From: Sva-07 sp031430875
Lineage (GTDB): Bacteria > Actinomycetota > Acidimicrobiia > Acidimicrobiales > Ilumatobacteraceae
NCBI GenBank assembly: GCA_031430875.1
Contig: JANPCI010000274.1
Span: forward strand, 1 to 11,265
DNA length: 11,265 nt
Direction: 5' to 3'
The position numbers and the translations under genes were made by a program. Of the stretch, positions 1 through 6,816 are shown piece after piece. The notes beneath the pieces are model-generated. The model searched no databases. It was not told where the DNA came from and saw only the letters and a list, made by a program, of their open reading frames with translations. How positions within the stretch are numbered: position 1 is the first letter of the stretch; the number at the start of each line of letters is the position of its first letter.

Positions 1-474
1 CGGACGACGACCGGCGAGTTCAACATCTGGGCCGACCCCGAAGCGGCGACCATCGTGTTCGGCTACGGCGGCCGACTCGTGATGGCGGGCCTCGACGTGA
101 CCCACCAGTTCCAGGCGACCCCGGAACGTGTTGCTCGAATCGCAGCACTCCCCGGAGTGCTCGCCGCTGTCTTCGCCGACCTGTTCGCATTCTTCAGTGC
201 CAACTATCTCTCCCGCCACGACCCCGGCTCCATCGACGGCGCGGCGGTGCACGATCCGCTCGCGGTGCTTGCGCTCACACATCCGCAGCTGTTCGAGCGC
301 GTCGAGCGCCACGTGGCAATCGAGACTCGCGGCGAGCTCACCCGGGGAATGACCGTGATCGACCAACGCACCATCCTCGAGCGTCAGCCCGCGAACTGTG
401 AGGTGTTGACAACCGTCGACGCTGAAGCCGGCTTCGACCTCCTCGTCGACGCCGTCGCCCACTTCTCCAGCTGA
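1..474 (+). CDS. Nucleoside hydrolase, inosine-uridine preferring type (C-terminal part, 5' end outside window)
   Basis: The frame is open from base 1 and gives 157 residues before a TGA stop; the true start lies to the left. The first residues contain EFNIWADPEAA, a close match to the ribose-binding segment of inosine-uridine nucleoside hydrolases, where the Glu and Asn contact the sugar. Further on, VHDPLAVLAL matches the conserved His-Asp pair near the C-terminus, in which the Asp helps hold the catalytic calcium. The N-terminal Asp-rich calcium motif cannot be checked because it is off the window. Members of this family cleave the N-glycosidic bond of ribonucleosides to give a free base and ribose, usually in the cytoplasm for purine/pyrimidine salvage. 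Exact base preference cannot be read from the sequence. A dehydrogenase gene starts 25 bp downstream on the same strand, so the two may share a transcript. Confidence 0.85.
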   Translation, partial: RTTTGEFNIWADPEAATIVFGYGGRLVMAGLDVTHQFQATPERVARIAALPGVLAAVFADLFAFFSANYLSRHDPGSIDGAAVHDPLAVLALTHPQLFERVERHVAIETRGELTRGMTVIDQRTILERQPANCEVLTTVDAEAGFDLLVDAVAHFSS

Positions 475-487
475 TCGAGCCCCCTCG

Positions 488-493
488 TAGGGT
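488..493 (+). promoter_or_regulatory. Candidate -10 box (TANNNT) for a leaderless dehydrogenase transcript
   Basis: TAGGGT ends 6 nt before the ATG at 500. In actinobacteria a TANNNT box at this spacing puts the transcription start on the first base of the start codon. There is no convincing Shine-Dalgarno sequence before this ATG, which fits leaderless translation. No good -35 hexamer is visible 16-19 bp upstream, so the call rests on the -10 box and its spacing. Confidence 0.45.
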
Positions 494-499
494 CGCTGC

Positions 500-1543
500 A
501 TGCGCGCTGCCGTGATGACGAACTGGGAACTCCGCGTCGACGACATCGACACCCCGACCGCCGGGCCCGGCCAAGTACTCACGAAGGTGTTGTCGTGTGG
601 GATCTGCGGCAGCGACCTCCACATGCTGGTGCATGGTGAGGAGTCACGTCGGCTGGCCGACGAACTCGCAGACGACGAGCCTCGCGACCCGTCCGCCGCG
701 GTGATGTTCACCCCCGCCCACGACATGGTCATGGGCCATGAGTTCTGCTGTGAGGTCGTCGACTTGGGCCCTGGTGTCGAGAACCTGCAGGTTGGCGACG
801 TCGTGGTGTCGATGCCGGTCGCATTCGATGCTGCCGGAGTGCACCCGCTCGGCTTCTCGAACATCTACCCCGGCGGGTACGCCGAGTACATGGTGCTCAA
901 CGAACTCCTGGCGATGAAGGTCCCCGAGGGGCTCCCTCATCGGATGGCGGCGCTCACCGAGCCGCTCGCGGTCGGCGTCCATGCAGTCGCCAAGTCGGGA
1001 ATTGCTTCGGGCGACGCGGCCATCGTGATCGGTCTCGGACCCGTCGGGTTGGCCTGTATCGCCGCGATGAAGCTGCTCGGCATCGGCCCGATCGTCGGTG
1101 CCGACTTCTCGCCGGCGCGTCGGGCCCTCGCCGAACACCTCGGTTGCGACGAGGTCGTCGACCCCAACGAGGAGACGGCGATCCGCGCCTGGCGCCGCAT
1201 CGACGGCACCAAGCCGCTCGTCGTGTTCGAAGCCGTCGGTGTGCCAGGGATGATCGAGCAGACGATGCGTATGGCTCCGAAGGGCAGCCGGATCCTGATT
1301 GTCGGCGCCTGCATGCAGGAAGACCACATCCATCCCATGCTCGGCGTCGGCAAGGAACTGTCGTTGCAGTTCGTGCTCGCGTACGAGCCCCACGAGTTCG
1401 TGGCCGCGCTCGATGCCATCGCCACCGAACGAGTCGACCTCGCTCCGCTACTCACCGGCACCGTGACGATCGACGGCATCCCGCAGGCATTCACCGACCT
1501 CGGCAATCCCGAAGCGCACGCCAAGATCCTCGTCGAGCCGTAG
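500..1543 (+). CDS. Zinc-dependent medium-chain dehydrogenase/reductase (alcohol dehydrogenase-like)
   Basis: The 347-residue product has the two-domain layout of the MDR superfamily. The N-terminal GroES-like domain carries CGICGSD (33-39) and GHE (79-81); by family alignment Cys36, His80 and Glu81 are the catalytic-zinc region, with Glu154 in TEPLAV as a likely further ligand. The cofactor domain has GLGPVG (178-183), and an acidic Asp202 at the end of the next strand favours NAD over NADP. The structural-zinc lobe with four cysteines, normally after the GD near residue 100, is absent. The stretch between Cys36 and His80 (about 43 residues, rich in Asp/Glu) is roughly 20 residues longer than in horse liver ADH. 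It probably oxidises an alcohol or polyol, but the substrate cannot be named. It sits 25 bp after the nucleoside hydrolase and 26 bp before the peptidase. The ATG at 500 is chosen because the MDR N-terminal strand (MRAAV) begins there. Confidence 0.88.
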   Translation: MRAAVMTNWELRVDDIDTPTAGPGQVLTKVLSCGICGSDLHMLVHGEESRRLADELADDEPRDPSAAVMFTPAHDMVMGHEFCCEVVDLGPGVENLQVGDVVVSMPVAFDAAGVHPLGFSNIYPGGYAEYMVLNELLAMKVPEGLPHRMAALTEPLAVGVHAVAKSGIASGDAAIVIGLGPVGLACIAAMKLLGIGPIVGADFSPARRALAEHLGCDEVVDPNEETAIRAWRRIDGTKPLVVFEAVGVPGMIEQTMRMAPKGSRILIVGACMQEDHIHPMLGVGKELSLQFVLAYEPHEFVAALDAIATERVDLAPLLTGTVTIDGIPQAFTDLGNPEAHAKILVEP

Positions 1544-1557
1544 CGGCGGACAGTTCC

Positions 1558-1563
1558 TACAGT
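1558..1563 (+). promoter_or_regulatory. Candidate -10 box (TANNNT) for a leaderless peptidase transcript
   Basis: TACAGT ends 6 nt before the GTG at 1570, the same spacing as the box before the upstream dehydrogenase. No Shine-Dalgarno match lies in the 26-bp gap. No -35 element is evident; it would fall inside the dehydrogenase 3' end. The box supports GTG 1570 as the start. Confidence 0.45.
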
Positions 1564-1569
1564 GATGGC

Positions 1570-3669
1570 GTGACCGACACCTTCCCCCGCCAGTACGCCC
1601 GAACCCAGCGCCTCACGCTGGGCGAGCCGCGCAACGTCACGGTGTCGCCCGATGGCCGACGGGTCGTGTTCCTACGCAGCTCGAATGGCAGCGACCCGGT
1701 GAACTCGCTGTGGGTGCTCGACACCGAGCGCGGTGACGAACGCCTCGTCGCCGATCCTCGCGCGTTGCTCGCAGCCGACAGCGATGAGGGTCTCCCGGCC
1801 GAGGAGCGTGCCCGGCGCGAACGAGCCCGCGAGGGCGCCGGCGGAATCACGTCGTACGCAACGGATGCATCCTGCACCGTCGTTGCGTTCGCACTCGGCG
1901 GACAGCTCTTCGCCGGTGGGTTGTTGTCGGGGCAAGCCCGTGCACTCGCGGTCACCGGGCCGGTGTTCGACCCGCGTCCCGACCCGCTCGCCCGCCGCGT
2001 CGCCTACGTGAGCGGCGCGGCGCTCCGTCTCGGCGAACTCGACGGGTCGTCACGAGTACTCGTCGGTGACGGTGAGTCCGACACCGTCAGCTGGGGCAGC
2101 GCCGACTTCATCGCCGCCGAGGAGATGGGGCGATTTCGCGGTTTCTGGTGGAGCCCTGACGGTGACACCCTCGCCGTCTGTCGGGTCGACGCCGCTGCTG
2201 TCGGTGAATGGGTGATCGCCGATCCGGCTCATCCCGATCGGGCGGCCACGACCGTTCGTTATCCCTCCGCCGGCACGCCGAACGCCGATGTCAGCCTCCA
2301 CCTCATCGGCCTCGATGGATCGCGTACCGCCGTCGACTGGGATCGCGACTTCTTCCCGTATCTCGCCTCGGTGACCTGGACGGCGGCCGGGCTCGTGATG
2401 CTCGTGCAGTCGCGCGATCAGCAGGGTTCGATGGTGCTGCGCGTCGACGTCGGCGACGGATCCACCCGTGGCGCAACCACCGTGCTGGCACACGACTTCG
2501 ACGACGCCTGGGTCGAGTTGGTGCCCGGTACGCCGGCGCTGCTCGCTAATGGTCGTCTCGTTCACGCCGCTGATCGCGACGGAACACGACGACTCACGAT
2601 CGACGACGAGCCGGTCACGCCGGTCGAACTCCAGGTGCGCAGCGTGCTCTCGACCACTGGCGACGGGGTCGTCTTCCAGGCCAATCCGATCGATGATGCA
2701 ACCCAGATGCACGTTTGGCGATGGGACGGCACCGACCTCCAACCGGTCGCCGACTCACCCGGTGTCCACACTGCCACGGTCGGCGGCCCGACGACCGTCG
2801 TTCGCACCGCCGCGATCGATACGCCGGGCTCATCCACCGAGATCCGCCGATCTGACCGTGACTCGATCACGATCGAGTCGCTCGCCGAAGGGCCGCTCGT
2901 GTCACCCAATGTCTCGATCCTGCACGTGGGTGAGCGCCATCTGGCCACGGCCGTGCTGTTCCCCCACGATCACGACGGCACGCCCCTGCCGGTGCTCCTC
3001 GACCCGTACGGGGGGCCGCACGCGCTGCGCGTCACGCAGTCGCGCAACGCCTACCTCACGTCCCAGTGGTTCGCCGACCAGGGGTTCGCCGTCATCGTCA
3101 CCGATGGGCGCGGCACGCCCGGGCGTGGCAGCGAGTGGGAGCGCGCGGTGCACGGTGACCTCGCATCGAGTCCGCTCGATGACCAGGTCGAGGCGCTCCA
3201 CGCCGTTGCCGAAGAAGTCGGGGGACTCGACCTCAGCCGAGTGGCGATCCGCGGCTGGAGCTTCGGCGGCTACCTCGCGGCGCTCGCTGTGCTACGTCGG
3301 CCCGACGTGTTCCATGCCGCGATCGCCGGTGCACCGGTCACCGAATGGCGGCTGTACGACACGCACTACACCGAGCGGTACCTGGGTGATCCGGCCGATC
3401 GCCCCGATGCCTACGAGGCGAGCTCACTGTTGCCCTTGGCTCCCGACCTCACCCGCCCCCTGCTGCTGATTCATGGTCTGGCCGATGACAACGTTGTCGC
3501 CGCGCACACCCTGCAGCTGTCGTCGGCACTCCTCGCCGCCGGCCGTCCACACGAGGTCCTCCCCCTCGTCGGCGTCACCCACATGACGCCGCAGGAGACC
3601 GTGGCGGAGAACCTGCTCCTCCACCAGTTGGACTTCCTCCGACGATCACTTCCCCGGACCAACAACTGA
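1570..3669 (+). CDS. S9 family (DPP IV-like) dipeptidyl/aminoacyl peptidase
   Basis: From GTG 1570 the protein has 699 residues, a normal length for a DPP IV-type S9 peptidase. The N-terminal ~450 residues are propeller-like, with SPDG strands at 26-29 and 195-198. The C-terminal alpha/beta-hydrolase domain holds the triad: Ser564 in GWSFGGY, Asp639 in HGLADDNV and His671 in THM. DPYGGP at 478-483 supplies the oxyanion Tyr480, and Asn641 matches the DPP IV substrate-binding Asn. Glu184-Glu185 in AAEEMGRFRGFWWSPDG corresponds to the double-Glu motif that grips the free N-terminus, so dipeptidyl peptidase activity is more likely than endopeptidase. There is no signal peptide or membrane segment, so it is probably cytoplasmic, trimming peptides, often X-Pro or X-Ala. 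The frame stays open upstream to 1144, but that stretch overlaps the dehydrogenase, has shadow-ORF composition and is rejected. Confidence 0.9.
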   Translation: MTDTFPRQYARTQRLTLGEPRNVTVSPDGRRVVFLRSSNGSDPVNSLWVLDTERGDERLVADPRALLAADSDEGLPAEERARRERAREGAGGITSYATDASCTVVAFALGGQLFAGGLLSGQARALAVTGPVFDPRPDPLARRVAYVSGAALRLGELDGSSRVLVGDGESDTVSWGSADFIAAEEMGRFRGFWWSPDGDTLAVCRVDAAAVGEWVIADPAHPDRAATTVRYPSAGTPNADVSLHLIGLDGSRTAVDWDRDFFPYLASVTWTAAGLVMLVQSRDQQGSMVLRVDVGDGSTRGATTVLAHDFDDAWVELVPGTPALLANGRLVHAADRDGTRRLTIDDEPVTPVELQVRSVLSTTGDGVVFQANPIDDATQMHVWRWDGTDLQPVADSPGVHTATVGGPTTVVRTAAIDTPGSSTEIRRSDRDSITIESLAEGPLVSPNVSILHVGERHLATAVLFPHDHDGTPLPVLLDPYGGPHALRVTQSRNAYLTSQWFADQGFAVIVTDGRGTPGRGSEWERAVHGDLASSPLDDQVEALHAVAEEVGGLDLSRVAIRGWSFGGYLAALAVLRRPDVFHAAIAGAPVTEWRLYDTHYTERYLGDPADRPDAYEASSLLPLAPDLTRPLLLIHGLADDNVVAAHTLQLSSALLAAGRPHEVLPLVGVTHMTPQETVAENLLLHQLDFLRRSLPRTNN

Positions 3670-3735
3670 CCGGTCTTTCCGGACCCGACCCCAACAGACC
3701 GGCCCGGTCTTTCCGGACCCGACCCCAACAGACCG
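3670..3735. repeat. Two tandem copies of a 32-bp direct repeat between convergent genes
   Basis: Bases 3670-3701 and 3704-3735 are identical over 32 bp, with 2 bp between them. The repeat starts one base after the peptidase stop codon and ends 9 bp before the end of prmC. Each copy begins CCGGTCT and ends AGACCG, so each can fold into a hairpin with a 6-7 bp stem around a ~19-nt loop that itself holds the palindrome TCCGGA. Position between two convergent genes suggests a bidirectional transcription stop or an mRNA 3'-end stabiliser, but there is no T-run for a standard intrinsic terminator. It could also be a member of a dispersed genomic repeat family, which one window cannot show. Confidence 0.85.
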
Positions 3736-3744
3736 AGCCAGCCG

Positions 3745-4638
3745 TCAGGGCTGCTGTGCAACCGCGATGCGATCAAGGCCGGCGAGGTCGGGGTGGACCG
3801 CGACCTCCTGAAAGCCGGTCGCGAGCAGCAGGTTGGCGACGGCGTCGCCCTGGTCGGCGCCGATCTCGAGCACCAGCCAACCTCCGGAACGAATCCGCTC
3901 CGGCGCACCGACGATGATCCGGCGGATGTCGTCGAGCCCGTCGGCGCCGGCGAACAGTGCGGTAGCCGGTTCCCAGTCGCCGACGATCGCTTCGAGGTCA
4001 GGCGAGCCCGCGGCCACGTACGGGGGATTCGAGACGATCACGTCGAAGCGGAGGTCGTCGGGCAGCGCATCGAACCAGGAACCGTGGGCCACGCGCACGT
4101 TGACACCCGCCCGACCGAGGCCGGCGATGTTTGCCCGCGCCACATCGAGCGCGTCAAGGCTGATGTCGGTGATCCAGACCGTCGTGCCCTCGAGTGGGAG
4201 TTCGTGAGCGAGCGACAGCCCGATGGCGCCCGAGCCTGTTCCGAGGTCGGCAACGACACGCGTCGGACCAACCTCCGCGGCCTTCGCCAACGCTACGTCG
4301 GCAACCAGTTCGGTCTCGGGCCTGGGGATCAGCACCCGCCGGTCGACGGCGAGGGTGATCCGGCGGAAGCTCCACTCACCCAGGACGTACTGCAACGGTT
4401 CGCCCGTGCCCAACCGGGCGGTCATGGCGTCGAGGTGGGCGACCATGCGCACCGTTGCCGCTTCATCGAGTCGGGCGAGGAACTCGTCACCATCGACCGA
4501 TCCGGACGCAACCTCACACAGCCATCGCGCTCGCGCACGGTCACCGACCAGCTTGGTCGTCTCCAGCCACAACTCGCGCCACGTGACCGCGTTACCGTCA
4601 TCGCTGACTGCATCAGCGGGCACTGCGTCGGTCGACAC
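3745..4638 (-). CDS. prmC: Peptide chain release factor N(5)-glutamine methyltransferase PrmC
   Basis: The product transfers a methyl group from S-adenosylmethionine to the Gln of the GGQ motif in release factors, raising termination efficiency. The 297-residue protein has an N-terminal helical domain ending in QYVLGEWSF (83-91), the PrmC signature PRPETE (105-110), the SAM-binding loop DLGTGSGAIG (131-140) and the catalytic NPPY (204-207). Its substrate gene prfA lies directly upstream. The start is uncertain. GTG at 4638 is chosen because GGTGA (4648-4644), which matches the extended anti-Shine-Dalgarno sequence, stands 5 nt before it and it follows the prfA stop by one base. GTG at 4647 would overlap prfA by 8 bp, and GTG at 4623 is also possible. 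The frame remains open far upstream inside prfA, but that part shows no PrmC homology. Confidence 0.93.
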   Translation of the reverse strand: MSTDAVPADAVSDDGNAVTWRELWLETTKLVGDRARARWLCEVASGSVDGDEFLARLDEAATVRMVAHLDAMTARLGTGEPLQYVLGEWSFRRITLAVDRRVLIPRPETELVADVALAKAAEVGPTRVVADLGTGSGAIGLSLAHELPLEGTTVWITDISLDALDVARANIAGLGRAGVNVRVAHGSWFDALPDDLRFDVIVSNPPYVAAGSPDLEAIVGDWEPATALFAGADGLDDIRRIIVGAPERIRSGGWLVLEIGADQGDAVANLLLATGFQEVAVHPDLAGLDRIAVAQQP

Positions 4639-4639
4639 G

Positions 4640-5704
4640 TCACTCACCGTCGGCGAGGAGTCGGGCCCGCTCCTCTGCGGCCAGGGCGTCGACGACCACT
4701 TGGAGATCACCGGCCAGGATCGCCGCGAGGCGATACACCGTGAAGCCGATGCGATGGTCGGTGACGCGGTTCTCCTTGTAGTTGTAGGTGCGGATCTTCT
4801 CGCTGCGACCTCCACCGCCAACCTGCGATCGACGCTCGGCCGACAGCTCGTCGCTGCGTTCGCGTTCGGCGAGTTCGAAAAGTCGAGCCCGCAGTACGAG
4901 CATGGCCCTCGCCTTGTTCTGGAGCTGCGATCGTTCGTCCTGCATCGACACCACGACGCCCGTCGGACGGTGCGTGATACGAACGGCCGAGTCGGTGGTG
5001 TTGACGCTCTGACCACCGGGACCGCTGGCGCGGAAGACGTCGATGTCGAGGTCACGATCGTCGATCTGGACGTCGATCTCGTCGACTTCGGGCAGCACCG
5101 TCACAGTCGCAGATGACGTGTGGATACGTCCCTGGCTCTCGGTCGCCGGCACCCGCTGTACCCGATGCGGACCACCTTCGAACTTCAAGTTGCGCCATGC
5201 GGTCGCGCCACTGACCTCGACGGTGATGTCGTTGAAGCCTCCCATGTCGCTCGGCGATGACGACAGTGTCGTCATCTTCCACCGATTGGCCGTCGCATAG
5301 GCGTGGTACATCTCGTAGAGATCCCGGGCGAAGAGGTTGGCCTCCTCCCCACCCTCGGCCCCGCGGATCTCCAAGATCACGTTCTTGCCATCGTGCGGAT
5401 CGGTCGGCAGCATCAGCTCGCGCAGTTCGTCTTCGATTGCCGTCACCTCGGCAGTAGCGGTGTCGATCTCGTCGACGAGCATGTCGCGCTCGTCGCCCGT
5501 GGCGCCGCTGAGCATCTCACGGGCCGCGTCGGCGTCGGCCTGACGCGCCTCGTGCCGCCGGTACGCCTCGACGACCGGACCGAGTTCGTTGTACCGCATC
5601 GACAGGCGACGCAACTGGCCGGAATCAGCCAGCACCTCCGGGTCGGAGAGTTGCTGTTCGAGGGTCTCGTATTCGTCGACGACGTGAGCGAGGCGGTCGA
5701 ACAT
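4640..5704 (-). CDS. prfA: Peptide chain release factor 1 (RF1)
   Basis: RF1 reads UAG and UAA in the ribosomal A site and triggers hydrolysis of the finished peptide. The 354-residue length is normal. The codon-reading tripeptide is Pro186-Ala187-Thr188 (in RVPATESQG), the PxT type of RF1; RF2 would have SPF. The catalytic GGQ is at 230-232 within ASGPGGQSVNTTDSAVR. The N-terminal ~100 residues are a charged helical domain and EIRGAEGGEEANLFARDL (112-129) is the conserved start of the core. The ATG at 5704 has no Shine-Dalgarno match; a TAGCCT box at 5719-5714 lies 9 nt before it and could give a very short leader. The gene is followed at once by prmC, whose product methylates Gln232. Most stops in this window are TGA, read by RF2, so RF1 itself is not needed to end its own translation. 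Confidence 0.97.
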   Translation of the reverse strand: MFDRLAHVVDEYETLEQQLSDPEVLADSGQLRRLSMRYNELGPVVEAYRRHEARQADADAAREMLSGATGDERDMLVDEIDTATAEVTAIEDELRELMLPTDPHDGKNVILEIRGAEGGEEANLFARDLYEMYHAYATANRWKMTTLSSSPSDMGGFNDITVEVSGATAWRNLKFEGGPHRVQRVPATESQGRIHTSSATVTVLPEVDEIDVQIDDRDLDIDVFRASGPGGQSVNTTDSAVRITHRPTGVVVSMQDERSQLQNKARAMLVLRARLFELAERERSDELSAERRSQVGGGGRSEKIRTYNYKENRVTDHRIGFTVYRLAAILAGDLQVVVDALAAEERARLLADGE

Positions 5705-5753
5705 GGCGAGTCGAGGCTACTGGTCGAAGCCGTCGGGCCTTGGCGAACGTCGT

Positions 5754-6779
5754 TCAGACGGTACGGATCTCGACCGGCGTGGCGAGCTGGCCGAGCAGGT
5801 CGAGCGTGATGGGCAACCGGTCGCGTTCCTTGAGCGCAACGATCACCGGTTCGTTCGACATCGACTGCACATCGGCGACGAAGCCGACGAGGTCGACGTC
5901 GACGCCCACCGAGCACACGATGGTATGCACCCGTCCGTCGGCAGCCACGGCGCTCGCTACGCACGGAATCGGATCCTTGAGGTTCGGGCGAGGCAGCGGC
6001 GGCTGCGTCGGGGAGACGCTCGCCATGCCGACGAGGTGTGGTTCCTGTTCGAGCCGCCACCGGAGATACCGCTCCTGGCCCAAGCGGTTGAGCGGGTGTT
6101 GCGGTGCATCGGGTGAGCGATAGATGGCGACGGACTCGACCACCGACGCGAGCGCCTCGACCGTCGGAATGCCACCATGGATCAATCGGAACGCCTCGCG
6201 GTCGTTGGCACCGACCCCTACTTCAAGGTGCACCCCGTCGATCGATGCGAACAGCGCCGGGTCGATGTCGCCCAATTCGGCGATGTGGCCGATGGTCGGT
6301 TCGTCGACCACGCGGCACACCTCCAACCCGTACACCTCGCCGAAGACCACCCCGTGTTCCACATTCGCAATGGCGCCGGCGTCGGCAATCATGTCGATCA
6401 GCGCAAGGTGTTCAGGCGTCGGCACAACCGGCTCGGCGATGGGCTCCGGCACCGCCGGCAACAACGTGCGATCCTGCGCCAACCACACTGCGACGGGGAA
6501 CCCGAGCCGCGCCGCCCGTCGTGCGAGCAGACCGGTGTCGGCCACGGCCACCACATCGAGCGACGTTGCATCGTGGCGCAGCGCCCAGGCGAGCGCGCCG
6601 CCGAGGGCCCGCGATGCATCACCCTCGATCAGCACCCATGCAGCACCGTCGATGACGAGCGCGGCGCCCTTGGGAAACGGCGATGTGTCGACGTCCAGTT
6701 CGCGACCGAGTTGTTCGCCCACAAGCACACGCAGCTTCATCCCGAGGAGTCGGGCGTGTCGCTCGGACGTGTCGGTCAC
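5754..6779 (-). CDS. Unrecognised conserved-looking protein encoded just upstream of prfA
   Basis: I do not recognise a family. The 341-residue product has coding-type codon use and good predicted secondary structure throughout. Residues 15-107 alternate strands and helices (VVAVADTGLLARRAARLGFPV, 76-96, resembles a beta-alpha-beta unit). A Pro/Val/Glu-rich linker follows (108-123), then a middle segment with HGVVFGEVYGLEV (142-154) and DGVHLEVGVGANDREAF (181-197), and a shorter C-terminal part that starts after a Pro-rich stretch (257-271). Three Cys are present (155, 273, 289) with no metal-binding pattern. There is no signal peptide or membrane helix, so it is probably cytoplasmic. GTG 6779 is chosen because TAGCGT (6792-6787) lies 7 nt before it, as in leaderless genes; ATG 6740 would give 328 residues (MKLRVLV). 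It lies 49 bp upstream of prfA and 37 bp downstream of the DUF1501 gene. A role in translation is only guilt by association. Confidence 0.8.
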   Translation of the reverse strand: MTDTSERHARLLGMKLRVLVGEQLGRELDVDTSPFPKGAALVIDGAAWVLIEGDASRALGGALAWALRHDATSLDVVAVADTGLLARRAARLGFPVAVWLAQDRTLLPAVPEPIAEPVVPTPEHLALIDMIADAGAIANVEHGVVFGEVYGLEVCRVVDEPTIGHIAELGDIDPALFASIDGVHLEVGVGANDREAFRLIHGGIPTVEALASVVESVAIYRSPDAPQHPLNRLGQERYLRWRLEQEPHLVGMASVSPTQPPLPRPNLKDPIPCVASAVAADGRVHTIVCSVGVDVDLVGFVADVQSMSNEPVIVALKERDRLPITLDLLGQLATPVEIRTV

Positions 6780-6786
6780 CGCCCGA

Positions 6787-6792
6787 ACGCTA
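6787..6792 (-). promoter_or_regulatory. Candidate -10 box (TANNNT) before the unrecognised protein gene
   Basis: On the minus strand TAGCGT ends 7 nt before GTG 6779. As for the two plus-strand genes, no Shine-Dalgarno sequence is present, so a leaderless transcript is plausible. If real, it gives the unknown gene, prfA and prmC a promoter of their own, independent of the DUF1800/DUF1501 pair. No -35 match was found. Confidence 0.35.
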
Positions 6793-6816
6793 CCGAGAGG
6801 TCCCGCATCGAGGTGG

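Noticed and set aside
1144..1569. Upstream extension of the S9 peptidase frame
   Set aside because: It overlaps the dehydrogenase in another frame and is Arg-rich with no S9 similarity; GTG 1570 gives a normal family length and start.
3670..3735. Direct repeats as a CRISPR remnant
   Set aside because: There are only two copies with a 2-bp spacer and no cas genes, so it does not have a repeat-spacer structure.
3793..4743. Plus-strand open frame (316 residues) over prmC
   Set aside because: It lies opposite prmC, which has all its signature motifs; composition is that of a shadow frame.
4648..5055. Upstream extension of the prmC frame into prfA
   Set aside because: The translated stretch is Ser/Arg/Thr-rich shadow sequence of prfA and is not part of PrmC, whose normal length is about 280-300 residues.
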